Positions 8,685 to 16,719 of a stretch of DNA of 64,000 nt are shown one piece after another (the first letter of the stretch is position 1; each line of letters opens with the position of its first letter). The stretch spans positions 59,472 to 123,471 of the forward strand of contig NZ_FNCT01000016.1 in the NCBI RefSeq assembly GCF_900100495.1, written 5' to 3'. The notes beneath the pieces were generated by a model that saw only the letters and a list, made by a program, of their open reading frames with translations, was not told the origin of the DNA and did no database searches. Source of the stretch: Pseudomonas benzenivorans (GTDB lineage: Bacteria > Pseudomonadota > Gammaproteobacteria > Pseudomonadales > Pseudomonadaceae). The translations under genes were made by a program, and so were the position numbers.

Positions 8685-9215
8685 TCACGCCAGGCGGATC
8701 AGGCTCAGGTGGTCATACAGATGCAGGACATGGGCCCGGGCATAGTCGGCGTGGCTGAGCAGCCCGTAGGCGAAGTGCGGCTGCAACGTGCCCCGGTAGC
8801 TGGCGAAGTCGGCGAAGGCCTGCCGCAGCCGCTGCAGCGCCAGAGCTTGAGTGGCTGGTTCGCCCAGCGCCGCCGCCCCCGGAATGGCCTGATCCAGCGG
8901 ATGGCGCATGGCCCCACGGGCGGCGAACAGGCTGAAGGCCAGCGGGCCGACGCTATGGCGGAACCAGCCAGGCTTCAGCTCGGGATAGCCGCTGATGGAA
9001 TACTCGATGCTTTGCGCGCAGTGGTTGAACACCTCGGCCGGGCTCCAGCCCTCGAGGCTGACCAACTGCTTATCCACCAGACCGGCCAATACCCGCTGCA
9101 CGCCGGCCAGGTTGAGCGCTCCCGGCGCTTCGCCGCTGGGCAAGGCCCAATACCCCGCCCCCGCCGCGGCGACAGCGCCCAAGGCAGTCAACTTCAGTAG
9201 CTGTCGCCTGTTCAT
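8685..9215 (-). CDS. DUF1569 family protein with twin-arginine signal
   Basis: 176 aa. The N-terminus (MNRRQLLKLTALGAVAAAG) has a twin-arginine motif, a hydrophobic stretch and small residues, pointing to Tat export and probable periplasmic location. The rest is a helical protein of the DUF1569/DinB-like type (SPAEVFNHCAQSIEYSISG). The function of the family is not known to me. Its ATG overlaps the TGA of the upstream hydrolase by four bases (ATGA), so it is translationally coupled in the aldolase-hydrolase operon. Tat export would suit a protein that folds with a metal cofactor in the cytoplasm, but this is inference. Confidence 0.8.
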   Translation of the reverse strand: MNRRQLLKLTALGAVAAAGAGYWALPSGEAPGALNLAGVQRVLAGLVDKQLVSLEGWSPAEVFNHCAQSIEYSISGYPELKPGWFRHSVGPLAFSLFAARGAMRHPLDQAIPGAAALGEPATQALALQRLRQAFADFASYRGTLQPHFAYGLLSHADYARAHVLHLYDHLSLIRLA

Positions 9216-10105
9216 TTCACCTGCTCCAGCGCCTGGCGAAAGGCCAGATAATGCTCCAGGACCAAGGCCGGCGCCTCGATCTGCGGGTAGTGGCCGATGT
9301 CGTCGAGCAGCACCGTGTCCGGCGCGGGGATCAGCTCGCGGTAGCGCGCGACCATATGCGCCCCGGAGATCGGGTCGACTGCGCCGTCGATCAGCCGCAG
9401 CGGCACCCCGCCGCGCTGCATCGCCGCCAGCCAGCGCTCGCGCTGCACGCGGCGCTCGGGCATATAGCGGATCAGCCGGTGCATCACCGCCGGCCCGTCG
9501 TTGTGCGCGATCAGGCTCCAGAAGTCGTCCAGCTCGGCTGCGCTGGGCTGGGTCCGCGGGCCGAACACCTTGGCGAAATTGGCTGCCAGCTTGTGCCGGT
9601 TGAACCGTCTGCCGACCAGCGGCCCGAGGGGACTGAGCAACAGCTTCTGCACCAGCACCGGGTGATGCGTCTCGGGGAACAGACCGCCATTGAGGAACAC
9701 GCAGCTGGCCAGCTGGATGCGCCCTTCGTGGTGCCTTGCGAGCAATTCCTGGGCGACGCTGTCGCCGTAGTCGTGGGCCAACACATGCAGCGGCCCCGCG
9801 CTGCCCAGGTGCCGCAGCAGGGCCTGTTGCAGATCGGCCTGCTCCAGCAGGCTGTAGGCGTGCCCGCGCGGCTTGGCCGAGTCGCCGAAGCCGAGCATGT
9901 CGCAGGCGATCAGCTGGTAGCGCTCGCCGAGCGGCCGCCACAGGTAGTGCCAGTCCCAGCTGGCGGTGGGAAAGCCGTGGATCAGCAGCAGCGGCTCGGC
10001 GCTGGCCGCGCCGGCCGTCCAGTAGCGGATGGCGTGGCCGCGAAAGTCCAGTTCGCGGCTGCGGGCGCGCCACTCCGCCAGGGCGATGCCTGCCAGACCG
10101 CTCAC
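9212..10105 (-). CDS. Alpha/beta hydrolase with Asp nucleophile (haloalkane dehalogenase/epoxide hydrolase/MEST type)
   Basis: 297 aa. Oxyanion motif LLLIHGFPTASW, nucleophile elbow AHDYGDSVAQ with Asp instead of Ser, a cap domain, acid residue in the GAVDPISG segment and catalytic His in DIGHYPQIEAP. The HDYGD elbow is that of haloalkane dehalogenases, epoxide hydrolases and MEST proteins, not of esterases. The GTG start overlaps the aldolase stop (GTGA) and the stop overlaps the next gene's ATG, giving strict translational coupling. The substrate cannot be deduced; hydrolysis of an epoxide or C-halogen bond feeding the aldolase-like enzyme is one possibility. Confidence 0.88.
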   Translation of the reverse strand: MSGLAGIALAEWRARSRELDFRGHAIRYWTAGAASAEPLLLIHGFPTASWDWHYLWRPLGERYQLIACDMLGFGDSAKPRGHAYSLLEQADLQQALLRHLGSAGPLHVLAHDYGDSVAQELLARHHEGRIQLASCVFLNGGLFPETHHPVLVQKLLLSPLGPLVGRRFNRHKLAANFAKVFGPRTQPSAAELDDFWSLIAHNDGPAVMHRLIRYMPERRVQRERWLAAMQRGGVPLRLIDGAVDPISGAHMVARYRELIPAPDTVLLDDIGHYPQIEAPALVLEHYLAFRQALEQVK

Positions 10106-10884
10106 TCGGCGTAGCCCGGCATCTGCTGGTCGAGCTTGCGCAACAAGGCCGGCCAGGGCAGCGCGCCGCCCATGCCGGTGGGACTCTTCATCACCCCGGC
10201 GAGCATCGCCTGGGCGCCGTCGAGGATCTGCCGGGGGATATGGATCAGCTCGGCCCCGCCGCTCTGCGCCATGACCTGGATCTCGCAGGCGCGCTGCAGG
10301 GTGAACATCATCAGGAAGGCGTCGGCGATGCTGGCGGCGGCGGTGAGCAGGCCGTGGTTGGGCAGGATCATGAAGTTCTTCTCGCCCAGGTCATGCTGCA
10401 GGCGGGCCTTCTCCTCGTGGTGCAGCGCCACCCCCTCGTAGCCGTGGTAGGCCAGGCTGGCGAGGACGAACAGCGACTGCTGCGACAGCGGCAACAGGCC
10501 CTGTTTCTGTGCCGACACGGCGATGCCGGCGGCGGTGTGGATGTGCAGCACGCAGGCGACATCCTGGCGCACCTCGTGCACCGCGCTGTGGATGGTGTAA
10601 CCGGCCGGGTTGATGTCGAACGGGCTGTCCATCAGCTTGTTGCCGGCCAGGTCGATCTTCACCAGGCTGGAGGCGCTGATCTCGTGGAACATCAGGCCGT
10701 AGGGGTTGATCAGGAAGTCCTCGGTGCCCGGCACCTTGGCCGAGATGTGGGTGAAGATCAGGTCGTCCCAGCCGTACAGGGCGATCAGCCGATAGCAGGC
10801 GGCCAGGTCGACCCGGGTACGCCACTCGGCGGCGGACACCTGGTCCTTGAGGTTGAGGCTGGGCAGGGCGTGGGCAGCGGTCAT
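10102..10884 (-). CDS. Class II aldolase/adducin family protein
   Basis: 260 aa, the length of stand-alone class II aldolase/adducin proteins. Visible are the N-terminal FTHISAKVPG segment, the metal-site HIHTAAG motif, and the later ILPNHGLLTAA motif carrying another metal His. Known family members are metal-dependent fuculose- or ribulose-phosphate aldolases and epimerases, but many Pseudomonas members lack an assigned substrate. ATG 10884 has GAGGTGA a few bases upstream; a GTG nine bases earlier is the alternative. First gene of a three-gene overlapping operon with the Asp-nucleophile hydrolase and the DUF1569 protein. Confidence 0.87.
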   Translation of the reverse strand: MTAAHALPSLNLKDQVSAAEWRTRVDLAACYRLIALYGWDDLIFTHISAKVPGTEDFLINPYGLMFHEISASSLVKIDLAGNKLMDSPFDINPAGYTIHSAVHEVRQDVACVLHIHTAAGIAVSAQKQGLLPLSQQSLFVLASLAYHGYEGVALHHEEKARLQHDLGEKNFMILPNHGLLTAAASIADAFLMMFTLQRACEIQVMAQSGGAELIHIPRQILDGAQAMLAGVMKSPTGMGGALPWPALLRKLDQQMPGYAE

Positions 10885-10998
10885 GGCATTCACCTCGGCG
10901 GTTGTTGTTTTAGCCTGCCTAGGAGTCTAGCGAGGGATGCCGCCAAGATGAGTCGCCCTGGCAGCCAGCTTAGTGACCCTGCGGGTCAAACCTGGCGC

Positions 10999-11466
10999 TC
11001 AGAAGAATGCCGGGAACTGCTGGCGCAACTGCGGCCATTCGCGCTGGGCCTGGGCATCCTCGCTGAGCAGGCGGAAGCCGGCGAAGTCGAAGCCCGGCGC
11101 CACCGTGCAGCCGACCAGGGTGAACGCGCCCAGGCTGCGCGCCGCCTGCCAGGCATGGGCCGGTACGGCGCGCTGCGGCAGCTGCCCGGCCGCGACCGGG
11201 CCGAGGCGCTCGACGCGGATGGCCGTGGGCGACTCGGCCACCAGCAGCTGCAGCGGCGCACCTTCGTAGAAATGCCACAGTTCGTCGGCATCCACCCGGT
11301 GCCAGCGACTGGCCACGCCGGCCGGCAGCAGAAAGACGATGGCCGTCGAGTACGGTCGCCCGCCGGGCAGCTGCTGCGCCGACTCGAACAGCCGCCGGTA
11401 ATAGCCGCCCTCGGGGTGCGCCTGCAGCTGCAGCGCAGCGATCAGCTCGGCGGCGCGCGGGTGCAT
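10999..11466 (-). CDS. Cupin-fold protein (DUF985 family)
   Basis: 155 aa. The conserved DUF985 signature is present: HPEGGYYRRLFES at the start, then STAIVFLLPAG, WHRVDADELWHFYEG with the metal-type cupin histidines, and CTVAPGFDFAGFRL near the end. Members are single-domain cupins whose reaction is generally unassigned. The ATG overlaps the TGA of the upstream flavodoxin gene by four bases, so the two are made from one message. A redox or oxygenase function paired with the flavodoxin is possible but is inference only. Confidence 0.88.
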   Translation of the reverse strand: MHPRAAELIAALQLQAHPEGGYYRRLFESAQQLPGGRPYSTAIVFLLPAGVASRWHRVDADELWHFYEGAPLQLLVAESPTAIRVERLGPVAAGQLPQRAVPAHAWQAARSLGAFTLVGCTVAPGFDFAGFRLLSEDAQAQREWPQLRQQFPAFF

Positions 11467-11918
11467 CAGGCCTTGAGCGCCGCGCTGAACGCGGCCAACC
11501 AGGGCTCGGCATCGCTTTCCGGGGTCACGCTTTCGCTGGCGTCCAAGCGCAGCATCGCCTGCACTTCGCGAATGCCCAGCTCGGCATAGAGTTCGCGCAC
11601 CAGCTCGCCGCCGCCGCAGAAGGTGTCGCCATAGCTGGCATCGCCCAGGGCGATCACCCCGCCCGGCAGCCCGCCCCAGGCCGGCAGATGATCGCGGATG
11701 GCGAAATACAGGGGCTGCAGGTTGTCCGGCAGCTCGCCCATGCCGGTGGTCGAGGTCACCGTCAAAAAGGCTTGCGGGGCGAACGCCTGGACATCCGCCA
11801 GGCTGGCACGCGGGTTGTGCCAGGCTTCGAAACCGGCCGCGTTCAACAAACGCTCGGCATGCCGGGCGACTTCTTCGGCGGTGCCGTAGACCGAACCGGA
11901 CAGGATGGCGACTTTCAT
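11466..11918 (-). CDS. Flavodoxin (MioC-like)
   Basis: 150 aa, standard short-chain flavodoxin length. The FMN phosphate-binding loop is SGSVYGTAEE, followed by TSTTGMGELPDN (isoalloxazine loop) and GDASYGDTFCGGG (second flavin loop). Flavodoxins transfer single electrons between reductases and acceptor enzymes. ATG 11918 was chosen over an in-frame TTG six bases earlier. It is coupled to the cupin gene by an ATGA overlap and lies divergent from the LOV photoreceptor gene, 120 bp away. Confidence 0.92.
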   Translation of the reverse strand: MKVAILSGSVYGTAEEVARHAERLLNAAGFEAWHNPRASLADVQAFAPQAFLTVTSTTGMGELPDNLQPLYFAIRDHLPAWGGLPGGVIALGDASYGDTFCGGGELVRELYAELGIREVQAMLRLDASESVTPESDAEPWLAAFSAALKA

Positions 11919-12038
11919 AAACAACTCCGATAACCAGACAGGGCGCAGACGGCGCGCGATCGCCGGGCATTATGCCGCAAGTAGACAGGCCTTCCGGATG
12001 TTTTAGACTGCAGCGGACCTCGACCGGGAAATCACCTC

Positions 12039-12497
12039 ATGATCAACGCCAAGCTGCTGCAACTGGTGATCGACGCCTCCAACGACGGCATCGTGGTGGC
12101 CGAGCAAGAGGGTGAGGACAATATCCTCATCTATGCCAACCGCGCCTTCGAGAGGCTCACCGGCTATGCCAGCGCGGACATCCTCTACCAGGACTGCCGC
12201 TTCCTGCAGGCCGACGACCGCGACCAGCCGGGTCTGGCGGCCATCCGCGCGGCGCTGAAGAGCCGCCAGCCGTGCCGGCAGATCATCCGCAACTACCGCA
12301 AGGACGGCAGCCCGTTCTGGAACGAACTGTCGATCACCCCGGTGTTCAACCAAGCCGACCAACTGACCTATTACATCGGCATTCAGAAGAATGTCACCGA
12401 ACAGGTGCAGGCGCAGGAGCGGGTCAAGCAACTGGAGGCCGAGGTCGCCAGCCTGCAGGCCGAGGTGGCCCGATTAACGGCTAAGCTACAAGGGTAA
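12039..12497 (+). CDS. Short LOV blue-light photoreceptor (SB1-LOV type)
   Basis: 152 aa. A single LOV-type PAS domain (residues ~8-120) followed by a C-terminal coiled-coil helix (VKQLEAEVASLQAEVARL). The photoactive Cys is residue 53 in YQDCRFLQ, with flavin contacts in NYRKDGSPFWN and YYIGIQKNV. Overall it closely resembles P. putida PpSB1-LOV as I remember it, including Cys53. Short LOV proteins have no effector domain; blue light forms a Cys-FMN adduct that alters the dimer and partner binding. It precedes a PilZ/YcgR-like gene by 56 bp on the same strand and lies near a LitR-like repressor gene, suggesting a role in light signalling. Confidence 0.93.
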   Translation: MINAKLLQLVIDASNDGIVVAEQEGEDNILIYANRAFERLTGYASADILYQDCRFLQADDRDQPGLAAIRAALKSRQPCRQIIRNYRKDGSPFWNELSITPVFNQADQLTYYIGIQKNVTEQVQAQERVKQLEAEVASLQAEVARLTAKLQG

Positions 12498-12553
12498 CAA
12501 ACGCTGTTTTCTGCTGTCACAGCAACTCCAGCCCCTTTGCGTAGTAAGCCATC

Positions 12554-13162
12554 ATGCAAGAACAGCCGCTCCTTACCCAGGCTGAACGGGACTTCATCCA
12601 GGCGCTGCAGGATCAACCTGCAGCGGCCAAGCACAAGGCCATCCCCAACTTGCTGGTCGACGCCGGCGGGCAGATCAAGGCGCTGCTCGCCCATTGCGCC
12701 GCCCACGAGCAGTTGACCATCGATGCGCACTTCGCCAACCAGCGCCTGACCTTCACCCCGCACTTGGTCGAGGATGCGCAGCACGCGCAGCATCTCGAAC
12801 TCGGCACCCCGCAGATCTTCGACGAAGGCCCGGTCAGCCGCGCCTGGCGCTTGCCGCTGGAGCAGCCGGTGGCGTTACGCCAACGCAACGCCGTGCCGAG
12901 CGACCTGTGGGTGCGCGAAGTATCGATGACCGGGCTGCTGGTCGAACAACGCGCCAAGCGCGAGGCGCCCAAGCGCATCAGCCTGCTCCTGCCGCTTAGC
13001 GGACAGAAGCCGATCGCCATCCAGGCCAGCCTGGTGCGCCGAACGTCCCAGGGGTTGCTGGCATATCGGCTGGACCCGCTGGATCGGCGCGGCAGCGAGC
13101 GTCTGCGGCAATACCTCTATCAGCAGCACCGCCACCACTACCCGCAGGCACACAGCGCCTGA
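12554..13162 (+). CDS. YcgR-like PilZ-domain protein, degenerate c-di-GMP motif
   Basis: 202 aa with a YcgR-type N-terminal beta domain (~20-110) and a PilZ-like C-terminal domain (~115-195). PilZ domains bind c-di-GMP through RxxxR and (D/N)xSxxG. Here the second motif reads EVSMTG (Glu instead of Asp/Asn), and no proper RxxxR is visible in the LRQRNAVPSDLW segment, so ligand binding is doubtful. YcgR proteins brake flagellar motors. It follows the LOV gene by 56 bp on the same strand and could be co-transcribed, which would tie light to motility; that link is inference. The product begins MQEQPLLTQ at 12554. Confidence 0.8.
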   Translation: MQEQPLLTQAERDFIQALQDQPAAAKHKAIPNLLVDAGGQIKALLAHCAAHEQLTIDAHFANQRLTFTPHLVEDAQHAQHLELGTPQIFDEGPVSRAWRLPLEQPVALRQRNAVPSDLWVREVSMTGLLVEQRAKREAPKRISLLLPLSGQKPIAIQASLVRRTSQGLLAYRLDPLDRRGSERLRQYLYQQHRHHYPQAHSA

Positions 13163-13224
13163 GCGGCTGGCCGGGCTAGCCGAATTGCTCGAGGCCGCGG
13201 CGCCGGCAAAAACGCCGGCGAAAA

Positions 13225-14178
13225 TCAGCTGTCCAGGTGTCCCGCGAGAAATTGCTGCAGGCGGCGCTGCATCGAGCGCCCGTCGTTGCCCAGGCAGGCA
13301 ATCGGCGAACCGCGCAAGCTCTCTTCGGCCAGGTCCGCAGCCTCGCCCGCCAACACCAGCGGACAATCCAGCGCCAGCGCCAGGCGCGCCAGAATCCGCG
13401 GCAGGTCGTCGCTCGGCGGCAGATTGCTGAACAGCACCAGCGCCTGCGGCTGCATCCGCTCGCACACCAGCGCCAGCTCTTCCAGCGGCTGACCGACGCC
13501 CAGCACGCTGATCGAGGTCTCCGCGCTGCTCAGCAGCAAGCCGGCGACCAGCAACTCCAGCTCGCGACAGTGACCCGGCAAGGCGGCCAGCAACACCCGC
13601 GCCTCGCCCTGGCTGCGCAGGACCTGCAGGCGTTGCAGGGTGCGCGCGCGCAGGAAGGTATCGAGGAACAGCCACTCGCTGGTCTGGCCGAACTCGTCCT
13701 GGCACAACAGCAGCTCCTGCCAGAGCGGCAGCAGAATGTCCTGGAACACCACGGGCAGCGGATAGCTGGAGAACACCTGGCCGTACAGGCGATCCAGGCG
13801 CACATCGTCGAACGCACTGATCGCACGGCGCAGCTGGGTCTGCCATTCCACCCACTCGCCGGACGCGAGCTCCTCGTCCAGCGGCGCGCTGGCGAGTTTG
13901 TTCGCGCTGCTTTTGGCGAGGATCTTGCCGACCTTGCTGACTGCCACGCCGCGCTCGATCCAGGCCAGGATGCTGCGCACGGACTCGATATCGGCCTGCG
14001 AGTACAGGCGATGACCGCTGTCGGTGCGGGTCGGCTGGATCAAGCCGTAGCGGCGCTCCCAGGCCCGCAACGTCACCGGGTTGACCCCGGTCAGGCGGGA
14101 CACCTCGCGGATCGGGAACAACTCTTCCTGCTTGAGGGCACTCGAGGCGAGGGACGCAGCAGCAACGAGATCGGACAT
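13225..14178 (-). CDS. MerR-family regulator, LitR/CarH-like class II (no B12 ligands)
   Basis: 317 aa. N-terminal MerR winged helix (FPIREVSRLTGVNPVTLRAW, RYGLIQPTRT, HRLYSQADI), then a helical bundle and a B12-binding-like Rossmann domain. The cobalamin determinants of light-sensing CarH are missing: the EH of the Wx9EH motif reads EW (QTSEWLF) and ExHxxG reads HCRELE. This matches class II LitR proteins, which in P. putida have been reported to work with short LOV proteins on light-induced genes. Transcribed divergently from the ABM-domain gene and placed between the LOV gene and the pterin operon. Confidence 0.88.
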   Translation of the reverse strand: MSDLVAAASLASSALKQEELFPIREVSRLTGVNPVTLRAWERRYGLIQPTRTDSGHRLYSQADIESVRSILAWIERGVAVSKVGKILAKSSANKLASAPLDEELASGEWVEWQTQLRRAISAFDDVRLDRLYGQVFSSYPLPVVFQDILLPLWQELLLCQDEFGQTSEWLFLDTFLRARTLQRLQVLRSQGEARVLLAALPGHCRELELLVAGLLLSSAETSISVLGVGQPLEELALVCERMQPQALVLFSNLPPSDDLPRILARLALALDCPLVLAGEAADLAEESLRGSPIACLGNDGRSMQRRLQQFLAGHLDS

Positions 14179-14480
14179 GGGCGCGGAATCACGGCGAAGA
14201 GGTTGCCGGCATTGTAACCCAGCAACCGACCCGCAATCCGGTAGCAAAACCGTACGACTCGCCGCTGGGCAGCAGCGGCCTGGCGCGCCCCCCGATGGGG
14301 CGAAACGCTGCCACCTGGCCGCGGTGGATCCCGGCGAGGAGCGCTGCCGATGGCGTGCCGAGCCGCTTCGGGAAAAACGGAATAATCCTTGCCTGTCCTT
14401 TCCCGCAGCCCACCACCCCGGGCCGCGCGATGCGCCCGTGCCTACCCGGCTCGGGCGCCTGGATGCCATGGAGATACACG
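14179..14480. other. 302-bp divergent intergenic region, LitR-like gene versus ABM gene
   Basis: Contains the promoters of the MerR-family gene (minus) and probably the ABM-domain gene (plus). No open frame here looks coding. GGAG eight bases before the ATG at 14481 is the plus-strand ribosome binding site. No clear direct or inverted operator was found. Confidence 0.5.
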
Positions 14481-15050
14481 ATGTCTGCAGAACCCGTCAC
14501 CCTGATGGTGGCGCGCCGCGTTGCCCGCGGCCGCTATCACGACTTCCGCGCCTGGTTGCGCGAGGGCGAATCGCTCGCCACCGACTTTCCCGGCTACCTG
14601 GGCTCCGGCGTGCTCGCGCCACCACCCGGCGACGACGAATTCCAGATCGTCTTCCGCTTCGCCGACCCACAGACCCTGGCCTCCTGGGAGCATTCCGCCT
14701 CGCGCCGGGCCTGGCTGGCACGCGGCTGCGGCCTGTTCGTCCAGCCCCTGGAGCAACGCGCGGTCGGCCTCGACGCCTGGTTCGGCAGCGCGCAGCGACC
14801 GGCGCCGCGCTGGAAACAGAGCGTGGCGATCTGGCTGGCGTTCTTTCCGGTTTCACTGGCCTTCAACCTGTTGTGCGGCGACGCCCTGGCGGATCTTCCC
14901 CTGGTGGCGCGGGTACTGCTCAGCACCCTGGCCCTGACGCCGCTGATGACCTACCTGTTCATTCCGCTGGCTTCCCGTCTGCTGGCGCCCTGGCTGCACG
15001 CCAGCCAGCAGCGGCTGCTGCGCCGCGCCAGCAGCATGGCCGAGCATTGA
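14481..15050 (+). CDS. Antibiotic-biosynthesis-monooxygenase (ABM) domain membrane protein
   Basis: 189 aa. N-terminal ABM-like ferredoxin-fold domain (residues ~1-95; VARRVARGRYHDFRAWLREG, YLGSGVL, FADPQTLASWEHS) followed by two predicted membrane helices (VAIWLAFFPVSLAFNLL and the LPLVARVLLSTLALTPLMTY region) and a basic tail. ABM-domain proteins with this two-helix tail occur in Pseudomonas without assigned function; a small-molecule monooxygenase or haem/quinone-related role is possible. The start is fixed by GGAG upstream. It is divergent from the LitR-like regulator, and hence a candidate regulatory target. Confidence 0.82.
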   Translation: MSAEPVTLMVARRVARGRYHDFRAWLREGESLATDFPGYLGSGVLAPPPGDDEFQIVFRFADPQTLASWEHSASRRAWLARGCGLFVQPLEQRAVGLDAWFGSAQRPAPRWKQSVAIWLAFFPVSLAFNLLCGDALADLPLVARVLLSTLALTPLMTYLFIPLASRLLAPWLHASQQRLLRRASSMAEH

Positions 15051-15423
15051 CCCATGGCGCCTGGCGCCCCGAATCGGTCGACTGCTGGGCGGGCCGGCCG
15101 ATGCTCGGGGCATGGCGCCGCGGCTGCCGCAGTCGGCAGAGCAGCGCGCAACGCCGCTGCCACGCCACAAACCTATACACACAAACAACTATGTACAATA
15201 TATAGACAACTATTCCGCCCCGCCGATCAGGCAAAAAAACCATACGGCTCAACAAAATAGCGCGCCTTATCGGGAACCCTCGCTTACCCCTACAGCCCAC
15301 ATGGTTGTACAAGGCAGAATGCTGGTATAACTTTGTCTTCGATTCAGCTGGCGCCGCGCGCCACCGGTCGGGTATCCCGACGCCGCGTCACCGAATCCAC
15401 TCCTTCATCCGTGCGAGCCCGCC
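15051..15423. other. 373-bp non-coding region with AT-rich putative regulatory segment before folM
   Basis: No convincing gene. Most of the first 110 bp has normal GC content, then 15170-15340 turns markedly AT-rich for this genome. It contains an 8-bp direct repeat ACAACTAT at 15185 and 15206 (21-bp period), two TGTACA palindromes (15192 and 15306) and a TATAAC box at 15326. This is the likely promoter/operator region of the folM-folE-folX operon. Confidence 0.6.
15185..15331 (+). promoter_or_regulatory. Candidate operator and promoter for the pterin operon
   Basis: Direct repeats ACAACTAT (15185-15192, 15206-15213) flank a TGTACA palindrome; a second palindrome TTGTACAA (15305-15312) overlaps a possible -35 (TTGTAC), with TATAAC at 15326-15331 as -10. 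The 15-bp spacer is short for sigma70, so activation or an alternative sigma factor is possible. A LitR-type regulator is encoded 1 kb upstream. Assignment is inferential. Confidence 0.4.
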
Positions 15424-16134
15424 ATGAGCGTTTCCGCTGCCCCAGTCCTGATCACCGGCGCCAGCCAGCGCATCGGCCTGTATTGCGCGGAACGCTTGCT
15501 CGCTGACGGCCATCCGCTGATCGTCAGCTATCGTCGCGAACGCGAAGGCCTGCGGCGCCTGCGCGAGCGCGGCGCCCTGACCCTGCCGGCGGATTTCTCC
15601 AGCGAGGCCGGCATCCTGGCGTTTATCGCCGAGCTGAAGACCCACACCGACCGCCTGCGCGCCATCGTGCACAACGCCTCGGAGTGGCTCGGCGAGACGC
15701 CCGGCGCCGAAGCCGCCGCCTTCCAGCGGCTGTTCAGCGTACACATGCTGGCGCCCTACCTGATCAACCTGCACTGCGCCGAACTGCTGCGCCGCTCGAC
15801 GCCGGCGGACATCGTCCACATCAGCGACGACGTGGCCCGCAAGGGCAGCGCCAAGCGTCCGGCGTACTGCGCCAGCAAGGCCGGACTGGACAACCTGACC
15901 CTGTCGTTCGCCGCCAAGTTCGCCCCGCAGATCAAGGTCAACGGCATCGCCCCGGCGCTGATCCTGTTCAACCCCGAAGACGACGCCGACTACCGCGCCA
16001 AGACCCTGGAAAAATCCGCCCTGGGCATCGAACCCGGGCCGCAGGTGATCTACCAGAGCCTGCGCTACCTGCTGGACAACCCCTACGTGACCGGCACCAC
16101 CCTTACCGTAAATGGCGGCCGCCACCTCAAGTAG
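15424..16134 (+). CDS. folM: Dihydromonapterin reductase FolM
   Basis: 236-aa SDR with the TGASQRIG nucleotide-binding motif characteristic of FolM (Arg after Gln), HNASEWLGE in place of NNAG, catalytic Tyr-Lys (YCASKAG) and VNGIAPAL. FolM reduces dihydromonapterin to tetrahydromonapterin with NADPH; in Pseudomonas this pterin is the cofactor of phenylalanine hydroxylase. It is followed after 22 bp by folE and then folX, together a complete route from GTP to tetrahydromonapterin apart from a phosphatase step. The ribosome binding site is weak. The operon starts behind an AT-rich regulatory region. Confidence 0.92.
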   Translation: MSVSAAPVLITGASQRIGLYCAERLLADGHPLIVSYRREREGLRRLRERGALTLPADFSSEAGILAFIAELKTHTDRLRAIVHNASEWLGETPGAEAAAFQRLFSVHMLAPYLINLHCAELLRRSTPADIVHISDDVARKGSAKRPAYCASKAGLDNLTLSFAAKFAPQIKVNGIAPALILFNPEDDADYRAKTLEKSALGIEPGPQVIYQSLRYLLDNPYVTGTTLTVNGGRHLK

Positions 16135-16156
16135 GGTGCGCGGCGAGGAGCCCTCG

Positions 16157-16717
16157 ATGAACGATCAACTGCCCCATCACTACCGCGAGATCATCCGTGG
16201 CGTAGGTGAAGATCCCGACCGCGAAGGCCTGCTGGACACCCCCGCGCGCGCGGCCAAGGCCATGCAGTACCTCTGTCACGGCTACCAGACCAGCCTGGAG
16301 GAGGTGGTCAACGGCGCGCTGTTCGCCTCCGACAACGACGAGATGGTGATCGTCAAGGACGTCGAGCTCTACTCGCTGTGCGAACACCACCTGCTGCCCT
16401 TCATCGGCAAGGCGCATGTCGCGTACATCCCCACCGGCAAGGTGCTCGGCCTGTCGAAGGTCGCGCGGATCGTCGACATGTATGCACGCCGCCTGCAGAT
16501 CCAGGAGAACCTGACCCGGCAGATCGCCGAAGCGGTGCAGCAAGTCACCAACGCCGCCGGCGTGGCGGTGGTGATCGAGGCCAAGCACATGTGCATGATG
16601 ATGCGCGGGGTGGAGAAGCAGAACTCGGTGATGAGCACCTCGGTGATGCTCGGCGCCTTCCGCGACTCCTACAACACCCGCCACGAATTCCTGCAACTGA
16701 TCGGACGGAGCCATTGA
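16157..16717 (+). CDS. folE: GTP cyclohydrolase I
   Basis: 186 aa. Zinc and active-site motifs of GTP cyclohydrolase I are intact: SLCEHHLLPFIGKAHVAYIP, GLSKVARIVDMYARRLQ, and MCMMMRG with the second zinc Cys (C in HMCMM). It converts GTP to 7,8-dihydroneopterin triphosphate as a cytoplasmic decamer, the first step of folate and pterin synthesis. Located between folM and folX in the same orientation, so it probably serves tetrahydromonapterin synthesis in particular; many Pseudomonas carry a second folE elsewhere. Start ATG 16157 is preceded by GAGGAG. Confidence 0.96.
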   Translation: MNDQLPHHYREIIRGVGEDPDREGLLDTPARAAKAMQYLCHGYQTSLEEVVNGALFASDNDEMVIVKDVELYSLCEHHLLPFIGKAHVAYIPTGKVLGLSKVARIVDMYARRLQIQENLTRQIAEAVQQVTNAAGVAVVIEAKHMCMMMRGVEKQNSVMSTSVMLGAFRDSYNTRHEFLQLIGRSH

Positions 16718-16719
16718 CC

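Noticed and set aside
13196..13219. CGCCGGC/GCCGGCG hairpin between the PilZ and LitR genes as a terminator
   Set aside because: No T-run follows it on either strand.
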